From the NCBI RefSeq assembly GCF_001412215.1, contig NZ_LLWP01000004.1, positions 558,001 to 622,000 on the forward strand: a stretch of DNA of 64,000 nucleotides. Direction: 5' to 3'. This document shows positions 18,591-27,493 of the stretch, piece by piece. The notes under the pieces are model-generated. The model was not told where the DNA came from. It saw nothing but the letters and a program-made list of their open reading frames with translations, and ran no database searches. Origin of the DNA: Pedobacter sp. Hv1. GTDB lineage: Bacteria; Bacteroidota; Bacteroidia; Sphingobacteriales; Sphingobacteriaceae. The number at the start of each line of letters is the position of its first letter. Within the stretch, counting starts at the first letter, position 1. The translations under genes were made by a program, and so were the position numbers.

Positions 18591-18610
18591 TTAACACTAA
18601 TTAACACTAG
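18591..18610. promoter_or_regulatory. Tandem direct repeat TTAACACTA(A/G), candidate response-regulator box
   Basis: Two adjacent 10-base units, TTAACACTAA and TTAACACTAG, lie between the divergent kinase and protease genes. A weaker third copy TTAACAATTA is at 18559-18568. A one-helical-turn direct repeat is the usual geometry of OmpR/PhoB-type binding sites, so this may be the autoregulatory operator of the adjacent system. Confidence 0.45.
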
Positions 18611-18679
18611 TTTATAATGATTAGTACTAGGCCAATGGCAGTATTTATAGTTTTACCCCAACAAGAAATAAGAAATGAT

Positions 18680-19564
18680 ATGAAAAAAATAGGATTATTG
18701 ATAGGCACAACGGTAGCCTTTGTGCTTTTATTTGCTGGCATAATGCGTGATGACGTAAGCGAAGAAAAATACCTGAAACTAGGCGCACAAAAACAGTTTG
18801 ATTGTGTGGGGCAGCTGTTTAGAAATGGCAAAGCTGTAGGCTCTGCGGTATTGATTGGCAAACGGTATATACTTACAGCTGCCCATTGCTTATATACTTA
18901 CACTACCACTCCAGATACCATGATCATTAACAAACAAAAAGCGGTAGTATATAGAACTACAGCAGCAAAGATTGCACCTCTCCAAGAATTTCTGTTTCGG
19001 GTTGGCGGTAAGGTCTATCAAGCTAAAAACATTAAAGCTTATACCGATTACGACTGGCAAAAAAGCACTTACGATTTGGCACTTATTGAATTGAATGAGG
19101 AAGTAATTAATGTAGCTCCAGCTATTTTAAACAAAGAAAAGGATGAATTAGGCTACAATATTGTGGGTGTTGGCTTAGGTGTTTCTGGAAAGGGCAAACA
19201 GCCAGAAAAAGTGGTTTCGGCCAGCTTAAAAATTGCAGGCCAAAATGTGATTGATAGTTTGGGTGGCCAAAAAATAAATGATCAATCTACTTTACTCATC
19301 TGTGATTTTGACCAACCTACTAACCCAAAACTTAACAGAATTGGCAGTGCTATACCCACACCTTTAGAATATACCTGCAATGGCGGCGATAGTGGCGGTG
19401 GTATGTTCAGACTTAAAAAAGGTAAATGGGAACTGGTGGGCATTTGCGCTAATTCAGAAGCCGGAATTGATACCATACTTAAGAATGGCTATTATGGTTT
19501 GTTAATGAGCTGGACTAGACTATCTGTTTTTAACGATTGGATAAAGGACAATATGAAGGAATAA
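18680..19564 (+). CDS. Trypsin-like serine protease (S1), membrane-anchored or exported
   Basis: I start at the ATG at 18680, which puts a hydrophobic segment (IGLLIGTTVAFVLLFAGIM) at the very N-terminus; an upstream ATG at 18617 gives a poorer leader. The 294-residue product has the S1 triad: His69 in LTAAHC, Asp132 in YDLALIEL and Ser238 in NGGDSGGG. The hydrophobic segment has no clear cleavage site, so it may anchor the protease in the membrane with the catalytic domain outside. The substrate is unknown. It is divergent from the two-component system, whose regulator may control it. Confidence 0.88.
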   Translation: MKKIGLLIGTTVAFVLLFAGIMRDDVSEEKYLKLGAQKQFDCVGQLFRNGKAVGSAVLIGKRYILTAAHCLYTYTTTPDTMIINKQKAVVYRTTAAKIAPLQEFLFRVGGKVYQAKNIKAYTDYDWQKSTYDLALIELNEEVINVAPAILNKEKDELGYNIVGVGLGVSGKGKQPEKVVSASLKIAGQNVIDSLGGQKINDQSTLLICDFDQPTNPKLNRIGSAIPTPLEYTCNGGDSGGGMFRLKKGKWELVGICANSEAGIDTILKNGYYGLLMSWTRLSVFNDWIKDNMKE

Positions 19565-19650
19565 GACCATTTTACCATCTAATTTGATTAATTTACGACT
19601 AACTATAGTGTCCTAAATGATTAATTTAATATACTTTATTACACCGTTAA

Positions 19651-19682
19651 AAACCCTCAAAGACTATTGTCTCTGAGGGTTT
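19651..19682. terminator. Bidirectional terminator between convergent genes
   Basis: AAACCCTCA/TGAGGGTTT forms a 9-bp stem with T runs after it on both strands. It separates the protease gene from the minus-strand gene ending at 19709. Confidence 0.85.
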
Positions 19683-19708
19683 TTCAATCTTAGTCTTCAA
19701 TAGCAAAT

Positions 19709-20896
19709 TTATTTTATTTCTTGCTGATATTGATTGGTAATTTGGTAATCGGCATTTTTAATAATGATCTTATAATCGCCCTTGGCCAAAATTAGATTGG
19801 CAATTGCCTGTTGATTGTCTAACTCAATGATATCTGCAGGAATACCATTTTTGTCGTACTCTTTTAATCTGTAGGCCAATACTAAGGCTGGATAGGCACT
19901 AATTTTAGATTTAGGAATAATATAACTTTTTCTTTGCACCCCTTCATTTAACCAATGTGCTCTTCCAGCTATTAATCGCTCAACAGGATGGATTACCCTA
20001 CAATCTGTTCTATCAGTACCCTCTGGCCCATTAAATGTCTTTCCATTGGCAGCTACCATAATTAAAGGCATCATTGCATTGGTTAAATTAATGTAAGGGC
20101 TATTGTATTTTACATCTCCCTTTGGGCTGTAGCTCACTTGATCTATTGTAAAAGGATCTATGTTTGTATATTCCTTTAAACGACCAGCCATTGCTTTTTC
20201 CCAACTTTTGTTACCTGGCGTACCTTCAATTACATGATCAAAACCACAATGGATCAAAACTTTTGCGTCTGGATTTTTGGCCATCATCTCAGCAATGTTT
20301 TTGGCTTGTTCTATTTCTCTTTCCTTACCATTCTTGCCAGCTTTGGCCTCATATCCAAATACCGTAAAACCAATTTTTAAAGCCTCAGCAATTAAATTGG
20401 CCATTTGTGGCTCTTGCGTATAAAAACCACTCTCCACTACTGGAAATTTACGTTCATTAATCAGCTTATCTGCTAAGGCCTCTAAACCTAACAGTCGGTA
20501 TCCATTATTGTAAAGCCCTTGTAGCAATCCCATAGTAAATACTCTATGCCTAGCTTCATGATGGGCTTCATTAATGATCATCAGTCTTTCATTTTTTGAT
20601 CTATCAATGATATAATTTAAAGCACTTTGTGCCTTAAAACTTTTAAAGTAAGTACTATCTGCCGCTGTTATTTTTGGAACAGCTACCCCATTTTTATCCC
20701 ATGTTTGTGCTGCCTTTGTAAAATGTTGGCCAAAGGAATACGCCGTTGCCCCCAATTGATATTTCCAGGCTAGGGTATCCTTCTCTATTGCCTTGTTAAT
20801 ATCATTAGAAAATTGATAAGTTTCCTTTTTTTGTTGTGCTTGGGCTTTTAAATTGGTTAGGGCAATGAGGAATAAAAATAAGGCAGTGTACTTCAT
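19709..20896 (-). CDS. Exported protein resembling the EreA/ChaN-like superfamily
   Basis: The 395-residue protein has a signal peptide (MKYTALFLFLIALTNLKAQAQ). The body contains IINEAHHEARHR near residue 105, then GLLQGLYNNGYRLLGLEALA, and KVLIHCGFDHV further on. An E-x-HH element followed by a helix and a conserved LGLE strand recalls the erythromycin-esterase/ChaN/TIKI superfamily, whose members use clustered His and Glu. Homology is not certain, and resistance activity should not be assumed. It starts 9 bases after the stop of the preceding gene, so the two form a unit. Confidence 0.6.
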   Translation of the reverse strand: MKYTALFLFLIALTNLKAQAQQKKETYQFSNDINKAIEKDTLAWKYQLGATAYSFGQHFTKAAQTWDKNGVAVPKITAADSTYFKSFKAQSALNYIIDRSKNERLMIINEAHHEARHRVFTMGLLQGLYNNGYRLLGLEALADKLINERKFPVVESGFYTQEPQMANLIAEALKIGFTVFGYEAKAGKNGKEREIEQAKNIAEMMAKNPDAKVLIHCGFDHVIEGTPGNKSWEKAMAGRLKEYTNIDPFTIDQVSYSPKGDVKYNSPYINLTNAMMPLIMVAANGKTFNGPEGTDRTDCRVIHPVERLIAGRAHWLNEGVQRKSYIIPKSKISAYPALVLAYRLKEYDKNGIPADIIELDNQQAIANLILAKGDYKIIIKNADYQITNQYQQEIK

Positions 20897-20904
20897 AGAA
20901 TAGG

Positions 20905-21705
20905 TTATTTTGTAAATCTTGGCAGCAAACTAGGTGCCGCACCATTCAATTTAATTTTGTATCGGTAACCATTTTTAAAAGTGTCTTCTTCTTTTAAAAG
21001 TTCCTTGTTCTTTTTGCTAACCCAAAAGCGTTGGGTAAACTTATTACCATTGTTTTCCGATTCGTTAAGGAGTATCCAACAATCTACCTTTTGCAAGTCA
21101 TTTGTGGTCAGTACTTCACTCCTTTCAACTTTATACAATACGTATTTTGGCGCTGTAGCTCCTGCATCGAAAAAGTTAATGGCAAAGATTTTTCCTTCGG
21201 CAAGGGGTAGCATTTCAAAGGTTTCGATGTCTAAGTTCCAATTAAATGCTGGAATTGCAAAATCCAGTTTGAAATCTTTTTTGGTATTCTGTGCTACAGT
21301 ATCGGCACCTTTAATTTGTTTTGCTCCCCAATTGTAGGCATTGATCTTGTTGCCAATTTGCTCTGAGTGGTAAATAGGTGCAAAATCCTTAGCGCTGTTT
21401 ACAGAATACACCTTACGGTACATTGCAGTATCGTTACCGTACCAATGCTGACTGATAGCAAACACCTCTTGTCCGTTTCTAATTTCTTTTTTAATATCTC
21501 TAGACCATAAAAAAAGCATGAGATTTTTTGGTTGTTTAGTCATTTGAAAGTACACCATATACTGCTTTAAACCAGGCTTTAATGCTCCAGTATTGAGCTT
21601 GTTTTTACCAAAATTAATAGTGTCTATTTTTTGTGCGGCTGCCGGAGTTAATAAACAGCATAACAGGCCAATTAAAAGCCCAAAAGTCAAGTTCATTTTT
21701 TTCAT
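20905..21705 (-). CDS. Exported protein of unknown function, DUF3108-like beta fold possible
   Basis: The 266-residue protein has a strong signal peptide (MKKMNLTFGLLIGLLCCLLTPAAAQ). The mature part is beta-rich, with alternating hydrophobics and aromatic residues, and ends with paired strands like KVDCWILLNES, FTQRFWVSKKNKELLKEED and YRYKIKL. That pattern resembles DUF3108/lipocalin-like periplasmic barrels, but I cannot assign it firmly. It is the first gene of a two-gene unit with the EreA/ChaN-like gene. Confidence 0.6.
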   Translation of the reverse strand: MKKMNLTFGLLIGLLCCLLTPAAAQKIDTINFGKNKLNTGALKPGLKQYMVYFQMTKQPKNLMLFLWSRDIKKEIRNGQEVFAISQHWYGNDTAMYRKVYSVNSAKDFAPIYHSEQIGNKINAYNWGAKQIKGADTVAQNTKKDFKLDFAIPAFNWNLDIETFEMLPLAEGKIFAINFFDAGATAPKYVLYKVERSEVLTTNDLQKVDCWILLNESENNGNKFTQRFWVSKKNKELLKEEDTFKNGYRYKIKLNGAAPSLLPRFTK

Positions 21706-21917
21706 GTTTGGTGGTTTAAGTGTGAATCAATACGCTAAATATTGAGCTATCTTTAGCATTTGTAAAAAGATTTCAACCAATTCTACCCTATTTTTAATGC
21801 ATTGTATCCAAAAGTGCTTTTATTCTTTTGATTACATTTCCGTACCATCTATTGAAAATAATAGGCAAATGGTTTAAAGAAAATAGCCATAAGCAGCACA
21901 ACTTTGTATCTTTAAAA

Positions 21918-22937
21918 ATGGATCTGTTCAACCTCAAAAAAATAAGCACCAAACAATTACAATGGCTGGTTTGGCTGTCTGTTTTTTTAATCTCTTTCTC
22001 ATCAATGGTTACGGTAGATGGCATTGCTTGGTCATTTACCTTTAACATCATTACCACTGGTTTTTATGCACTTATTGTATATGGCAACATCAGTTGGTTG
22101 TTTCCACGTTATTACGAGCGTAATCAAAAACTAACTTACGTTATACTTGTGCTGCTATTTTTAACCCTTTGCGGTTTTGCCAAGGGGCATTTGATAGGTT
22201 ATGTGTACAATACTTTTTTTAACGACAAGGCTCCACAACATATCGAATGGTACCGAATGGTATATCTGAGCATTAATGGGGTAATTATTTTTATGCTCAG
22301 TTTTATGCTGAGAATTGTATTGGCCTATTTTACACTTAAACAGCAAACGGAAGAGATTTTATTACAAAAAACAAGGGCAGAGCTTAATTTATTGAAATCG
22401 CAGGTACAGCCCCATTTTTTGTTTAATACGCTAAACAACATCTATTACGAGGCTTATATGGAGGCTCCAAAAACTGCTGGCCTAATTGAACGCTTGGCCA
22501 TGATGATGCGCTACTTTTTAGATGAAAGCCCGAAAACAGTAGTAGCTATTTCTACAGAATTGAACTTTTTAGAAAATTACATCGAATTGGAGAAAATCAG
22601 GATCAGGCATCAGATTGTTGTTAATTTTACAAAGGATTACCAGGAAGATTACCTCATCCCCCCAATGCTAATGATGACTTTGGTAGAGAACATCTTCAAA
22701 CATGGAATTGATAAACTGAGCAATGAAAACATTATAAAGATCTCTTTGGTTCAAGAAGGAAATTATCTTGTTTTTAAAACCTTAAACAGTTATTTTAATA
22801 CTCCTGATGATCAAACTGGCCTGGGCATTGAAAATTTAAGAAAACGGTTAATCATTTTATATGGTGATCGATTTGAGTTACGTACCGGACCTGTTGCAGA
22901 TTTTTATATGGCCCACTTTAAAATTCCAATCTCATGA
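21918..22937 (+). CDS. LytS/YehU-type membrane histidine kinase
   Basis: I start at the ATG at 21918 (MDLFNLKKISTKQLQWLVWL); the longer reading from 21828 adds an unlikely leader. The 339-residue protein has about four transmembrane helices in residues 13-145, then the His_kinase domain with QVQPHFLFNTLNNI (His156) and an ATPase domain with MTLVENIFKHG and GLGIENLRKRL. Kinases of this class signal to LytTR regulators. Its partner overlaps it by four bases (ATGA). The sensed signal is unknown. Confidence 0.92.
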   Translation: MDLFNLKKISTKQLQWLVWLSVFLISFSSMVTVDGIAWSFTFNIITTGFYALIVYGNISWLFPRYYERNQKLTYVILVLLFLTLCGFAKGHLIGYVYNTFFNDKAPQHIEWYRMVYLSINGVIIFMLSFMLRIVLAYFTLKQQTEEILLQKTRAELNLLKSQVQPHFLFNTLNNIYYEAYMEAPKTAGLIERLAMMMRYFLDESPKTVVAISTELNFLENYIELEKIRIRHQIVVNFTKDYQEDYLIPPMLMMTLVENIFKHGIDKLSNENIIKISLVQEGNYLVFKTLNSYFNTPDDQTGLGIENLRKRLIILYGDRFELRTGPVADFYMAHFKIPIS

Positions 22938-23647
22938 GCTTAAGCTGTATCATAATTGATGATGAACCGAATGCGGTGAGTTTATTGGAAGTACTCATTA
23001 AGCAGACCACCAACTGGAACTTGTTAGCAACTTGTTATAATGCTTTAGAGGCCATTGCTTTTTTAAAAGAGAATGAAGTAGATTTTATCTTCTTAGACAT
23101 TAACATGCCCTTGTTAAGTGGCATTGAACTCGCTGCACTTTTGCCACCCAATGTTAAAATCGTTTTTACTACGGCTTATTCTGAACATGCTGCAGAGAGC
23201 TATAACTATCAAACTATTGATTACCTATTAAAACCCATTACCTTAAAACGTTTTTTGGCTGCCATACAAAAAATAGAATTCTATTTTAACAAAGCTCAAG
23301 CAACTCCAACAATTGAAAAGGAAGTAATAGCTGATACTTATTTCTTTGTCAAATCTGGCAAAATACTGAGTAAAGTATTACTAGCAGACATTTTATACTT
23401 TGAGGGCGAAAAGGAATACGTGAGATTGGTAACACCAACAGAACAATTATTGCTGTATAAGCGCTTAAAAGACATTGAAGAACAATTGACACTGCCTTTT
23501 GTAAGGGTACATAATTCTTATATCGTTAATATCAAACAGTTAGATAAGATACAGGATAATCATCTTTTTATAGGCAACAAACAGATTCCAATTAGCGATA
23601 AATTTAGAGATCATTTTATGGCATTGATTAAGCAAAGGATATTTTAG
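22934..23647 (+). CDS. LytTR-family response regulator
   Basis: The 237-residue protein has a receiver domain with phosphoacceptor Asp55 (FIFLDINMP), then a linker, and a C-terminal LytTR DNA-binding domain (about residues 140-235) with the typical DILYFEGEKEYVRLV and FVRVHNSYIVNIKQL segments. It is translationally coupled to the upstream kinase. The targets are unknown. The gene ends at a 0.6-kb repeat region that separates it from a convergent LytT/LytS pair. Confidence 0.93.
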   Translation: MSLSCIIIDDEPNAVSLLEVLIKQTTNWNLLATCYNALEAIAFLKENEVDFIFLDINMPLLSGIELAALLPPNVKIVFTTAYSEHAAESYNYQTIDYLLKPITLKRFLAAIQKIEFYFNKAQATPTIEKEVIADTYFFVKSGKILSKVLLADILYFEGEKEYVRLVTPTEQLLLYKRLKDIEEQLTLPFVRVHNSYIVNIKQLDKIQDNHLFIGNKQIPISDKFRDHFMALIKQRIF

Positions 23648-23648
23648 G

Positions 23649-24258
23649 CTGCTTTATTTATGTGGAAACATTAAGGTATGAAGATTTTTTTAGGTAGCTG
23701 ATTAGCGAAAAACTTTGAAACATTAAGACATTAAGCTTTTGTTTTCAGCTATATAGTTAGCAAAAAAAACAGCAAATACTTATCAGCTAAGAACCTATGT
23801 GGATCTATGTGCCTATGTGGTAAAATTATATTTCTTATCGTTGGCGAGGACGCCAACAAGCGCTTTATTTGAAACATTAAGAAATTAAGTATAAACCTTA
23901 ATTTTCCTTCATGTCTTCATGTTAAACTAAATATTTATCATGCTCAGTATGCCAAAGCATAAATCCATATCCTTATCGTTGGCGAGGACACCAACAAGCG
24001 CTTTATTTGAAACATTAAGAAATTTAGTATAACCTTAATTTTCCTTCATGTCTTCATGTTAAATTAAATATTTATCATGCTCAGTATATCGAAGCATAAA
24101 TCTATATCCTTATCGTTGACGAGGACGCCAACAAACGCTTTGTTTGAAATCTTAATTCTCCTTAATTTCTTCATGTTAAATTAACCATTTGTATATTGAG
24201 CATATAGAAAAACTAAACCTTAGGTGTAACTTAGCTGTCTAAGATGGTGAAAAACCAC
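23649..24258. repeat. Intergenic repeat array: three 137-138-bp units plus word repeats
   Basis: No gene is visible in this 612-bp stretch. Units begin at 23834, 23972 and 24109 with CTTATCGTTGGCGAGGACG or close variants; the third is truncated. Each unit carries a small palindrome (GTTGGCG-AGGA-CGCCAAC at 23840-23857, 23978-23995 and 24115-24132), then GAAACATTAAG words, then CTTCATGT words ending in GTTAAA. Flanking blocks hold CTATGTGG words (23790-23823) and CTTAG/CTAAGATGG words (24215-24254). The palindrome looks REP-like. Confidence 0.85.
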
Positions 24259-24260
24259 TA

Positions 24261-24977
24261 TCAAGTTTTTTGTGTTTTAAGCGTTTTAAACACATATTCT
24301 TTGTAATTGGTGCCAATTGGAATTTCTTGTGTGCCTATTTCTATGTCATTTACGGTAAACGCCGTTATCTTTTTAGGATTAACAATAAATGAGCGGTGAA
24401 TGCGCAAAAAGTGGAAAGGTTTGAGTTCTATTTCCATATCACTGATCTTGTACTTGGCATTGATCTTTTGCTGTGTACAATGAATGATCACATAATCTTT
24501 TAAACTTTCTACATATAAAATATCGGCAGCATACAGTTTATGAAATTTAGCTCCTGCTTTGATATAGATAAACTGTTCTGTACTAGCTGATGCAATTGCT
24601 GCCGTTGGTGCTACGGTTTGTATTACACGTAGGTAACGATCTATAGCTTTAAAAAAGCGATCGAAAGTAATTGGTTTTAAGAGATAATCTATAATATCAA
24701 GGTCATAGCCATCTAAGGCAAATTCCCTGTAAGCAGTAGTGATAATCACTGCTGGGGGATTTTTAAGAGTTTTTAGAAAATCTATCCCTGTTAATTGTGG
24801 CATTTTGATATCCAAAAATAGCAGGTCAATTGTTGTAGACCTTAAAACCTCTAACGCTTTAATGGCATTGCTACAGGTGGCTACCACTTCAAACAGCTCT
24901 AACTGATCTAAATGACTTTTAACCAGCTGAATGGCTAATGGTTCATCATCTAATAAAAGACATCTTACTTTCATCAA
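24261..24977 (-). CDS. LytTR-family response regulator
   Basis: The 238-residue protein has a receiver domain with Asp56 (LLFLDIKMP) and a C-terminal LytTR domain containing DILYVESLKDYVIIH and FLRIHRSFIVNPKKI. It overlaps the 3' end of its kinase gene by 32 bases, so translation is coupled. It is a paralogue of the regulator at 22934-23647, and the two pairs face each other across the repeat array. A role in controlling the adjacent hydrolase and TonB receptor genes is possible but only inferred from position. Confidence 0.93.
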   Translation of the reverse strand: MMKVRCLLLDDEPLAIQLVKSHLDQLELFEVVATCSNAIKALEVLRSTTIDLLFLDIKMPQLTGIDFLKTLKNPPAVIITTAYREFALDGYDLDIIDYLLKPITFDRFFKAIDRYLRVIQTVAPTAAIASASTEQFIYIKAGAKFHKLYAADILYVESLKDYVIIHCTQQKINAKYKISDMEIELKPFHFLRIHRSFIVNPKKITAFTVNDIEIGTQEIPIGTNYKEYVFKTLKTQKT

Positions 24978-26058
24978 CGGCTAACGTTTTAGTATTCTTT
25001 TGACTGTTAAGATTGATAGTCAATAAAGTTACAAAGGTATTTCCATTCATAACCGTACTTAACTCGTGGTTTTTGGAATAGATCAACTCTAACTGTTTCC
25101 TAATGTTCTCTAACCCTATTTTATCCGTCACCCCTTCCTGTTCTTTTGGTGCAAAAGTATTGGAAACCTTAAAGTAAAATTGGTTTTCATGGAGCCTAAG
25201 GTCAATATTAATGATCGGTTTACCAATAAACTCTCCTGCTCCATGTTTAAAGGCATTTTCTACAATCGATAAAAGAATCAATGGTACAATATCAGCATCT
25301 TCATCCATGCTATGTTTAAAATTGACTTCCAAACGCTCATCATACCTTAATTTTTCGAGCTCAATATAATTATGAACTAGTGTAATTTCTGAAGATACCG
25401 AAACATAAGTATTGTTGCAACGGTACAGTACATGGTCTAAAATTTGAGATAAGCCAGCAATAGATTTAGAGGTAATGGGCGAGTTGACTAAGGAAAGCGA
25501 GTAGATATTATTTAGTGTATTGAACAAAAAATGAGGATTAAGCTGTGCTTTTAAGGTGTTCAGCTCAGCCTCTGTTTTCTCTTTCTCTAACAATAAGGTA
25601 CGCTGTTTAACTAAATATTGGTCTTTAACGAGTTTAAGAAAACCAAAAATCCAAGCCAATGAAAAGTTCTGCAAAAAATAGACCACTATTAGCTTTCTAA
25701 CATCTGTAAGAATCTCTAAAATAGGCTCTTGTACAAAAGGAGGTTTACGTATAAGGGGTTCTATCACATGTACAGTCATTATCCTTGAAAATGCGCTAAT
25801 CAAATAACTGCCAATGATAAAGTAAATGATCACAACTAAATAATTGTCGTCCTTTAGTAGCTTGGGAATAATAAAATAAGCCACAAAATAACAAGCCAAC
25901 ATGTAGAAACATACGCAAAAAGCATTTTCGATCATCATATCCCGAAAGCTCATGCCTTCTTCGTATTGAGGTACAATAAATACCACTAACCAAAACAAGA
26001 TATGGCTAGAAATCCGATAAATGGTACTGTAACGAATGATCCTTTGTAAAATTGACAT
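24946..26058 (-). CDS. LytS/YehU-type membrane histidine kinase
   Basis: The 370-residue protein has about four transmembrane helices in residues 17-145, then a short coiled segment, then the kinase core with QLNPHFLFNTLNNIYSL (His176), SIVENAFKHGAGE and GLENIRKQLELIY. It is the partner of the overlapping LytTR regulator. A TATATTTG -7 box at 26066-26073 places the RNA start only a few bases before the ATG, so the leader is very short. The ligand is unknown. Confidence 0.92.
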   Translation of the reverse strand: MSILQRIIRYSTIYRISSHILFWLVVFIVPQYEEGMSFRDMMIENAFCVCFYMLACYFVAYFIIPKLLKDDNYLVVIIYFIIGSYLISAFSRIMTVHVIEPLIRKPPFVQEPILEILTDVRKLIVVYFLQNFSLAWIFGFLKLVKDQYLVKQRTLLLEKEKTEAELNTLKAQLNPHFLFNTLNNIYSLSLVNSPITSKSIAGLSQILDHVLYRCNNTYVSVSSEITLVHNYIELEKLRYDERLEVNFKHSMDEDADIVPLILLSIVENAFKHGAGEFIGKPIINIDLRLHENQFYFKVSNTFAPKEQEGVTDKIGLENIRKQLELIYSKNHELSTVMNGNTFVTLLTINLNSQKNTKTLAVDESKMSFIR

Positions 26059-26065
26059 TTCATAT

Positions 26066-26073
26066 CAAATATA
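26066..26073 (-). promoter_or_regulatory. -7 box of the second LytS/LytT operon
   Basis: The minus strand reads TATATTTG, a full TAnnTTTG match, eight bases before the kinase ATG. No clear -33 element is present at the usual spacing. Confidence 0.45.
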
Positions 26074-26263
26074 CCATTCGTTTGTTTGTATAAGCACCAC
26101 TGTAGACGAATACAGTAAAAAAACAGCTGAATAAGTTAAAATTACTGACGAAACAGATTAATACCCAATTTTAATCTATATAAGGTTATTAGTGAGCTAT
26201 TTACTGTGCATTTATTTTTTGTATTGCACTACGATGCATCTTCGAGGCAAAAACATATAGCGC

Positions 26264-27472
26264 ATGAAACAATTATTCATCCTTACCTTATTTCTAGCAA
26301 TTTTAGGTCATACCCATATTGCATTGGGCCAAATTAACGCAAGCCCTAAAACAAATGCTATAGATAGCATTATCGTAAACAAAATGAAAACACTGGGCAT
26401 AGTGGGCCTTGGAGCAGCGATTATTATAGACAAAAAAATAACCTGGAGCAAAGGTTATGGTTATGCCGATGAAATCCAGAAAAAGCCTTTTACCGCCAAC
26501 ACCATTATGAATATAGCCTCTATTTCTAAAACCTTTACCGGGGTTTGTTTAATGCGGGCAGTTGAAATGGGTCAGGTTTCTCTTGATGAAGATATCAATA
26601 CCTATTTACCCTTTAAGGTGATCAATCCAAATTTCCCAAATGAAAAAATTACCCTAAGACAGTTGGCGACACATACCTCCAGTCTTGCTGATCGATCTCC
26701 CTTTTATGCGGATAGCACTTATTTTTATGGAGATAGCAAACCAGAAGATTTAGGCAAGTTTTTAAAAGACTATTTTGTAGTAGGTGGCAAGTATTACTCG
26801 GAGGCTAATTTCTTAACATCAAAACCCGGTACTTTTCGTGCTTACTCCAATATTGCTGCAGGCTTGGCTGGTTATATTGTGGAATTGAGAACAGGCGAAA
26901 AACTAGCTGAGTATGCTAAAAAATATATTTTCGGTCCTTTAAAAATGATCAATTCTTCCTGGTCTTTAGCAACTACCAACGTTAAGCAACACACCAAGCT
27001 CTACAGTAAAACAGGAAATAATGTGAAGGTTATTCCATTATACGAAGGAACTACTTATCCTGATGGTGGTGTTCGTACTTCTGTAAATGATTTGGCTAAG
27101 TTCTTCATCTCTCTATTAAATGATGGAGCATATCAGGACGCTCGCATTTTAAAGGCAGCAACCGTTAAGGAAATGCTTCAATTTCAATTTACTGCGCTCA
27201 ATAAACCAGAAAATGTAAGATTAGACAACCTCAACTCTGGGATTTTTTGGGCTACAAAAATGGGAGCAACCCGCATAGGGCACAATGGATCAGATCCTGG
27301 GGTGAGAACCTTTATGCTTACTGATCTGAACAAAGAAATTGGGGTAATCCTATTTTCAAATACATCACTTAGCGAATCGGAGGAACTTAAATTCTTTGAT
27401 ATCTACGATGAGTTATACCAATATGGCCAATATCTAAAAAGAATAGCAAAACCTATTTACCCTTCAAATTAA
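26264..27472 (+). CDS. Serine beta-lactamase-fold hydrolase (class C/PBP4-like)
   Basis: The 402-residue exported protein (signal peptide ending IALGQ) has the serine hydrolase motifs of the beta-lactamase/D-Ala-D-Ala carboxypeptidase family. These are S86-I-S-K89 as the SxxK motif, Y194-S-N196 as the YxN motif, and RIGHNGSDPG as the KTG-equivalent HxG motif. Members include esterases, peptidases and true beta-lactamases. The substrate cannot be read from the sequence. The TonB receptor gene begins 21 bases downstream, so the two are probably one operon. Confidence 0.88.
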   Translation: MKQLFILTLFLAILGHTHIALGQINASPKTNAIDSIIVNKMKTLGIVGLGAAIIIDKKITWSKGYGYADEIQKKPFTANTIMNIASISKTFTGVCLMRAVEMGQVSLDEDINTYLPFKVINPNFPNEKITLRQLATHTSSLADRSPFYADSTYFYGDSKPEDLGKFLKDYFVVGGKYYSEANFLTSKPGTFRAYSNIAAGLAGYIVELRTGEKLAEYAKKYIFGPLKMINSSWSLATTNVKQHTKLYSKTGNNVKVIPLYEGTTYPDGGVRTSVNDLAKFFISLLNDGAYQDARILKAATVKEMLQFQFTALNKPENVRLDNLNSGIFWATKMGATRIGHNGSDPGVRTFMLTDLNKEIGVILFSNTSLSESEELKFFDIYDELYQYGQYLKRIAKPIYPSN

Positions 27473-27493
27473 CCAAAATAATAAACACAAAAA

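Noticed and set aside
23834..24200. CRISPR array
   Set aside because: Units are 137-138 bp and adjoin without unique spacers; there are no cas genes. It is a tandem intergenic repeat.
26264..27472. Antibiotic-resistance beta-lactamase
   Set aside because: The SxxK, YxN and HxG motifs define a broad serine hydrolase family with many esterases and peptidases; nothing in the sequence shows beta-lactam hydrolysis.
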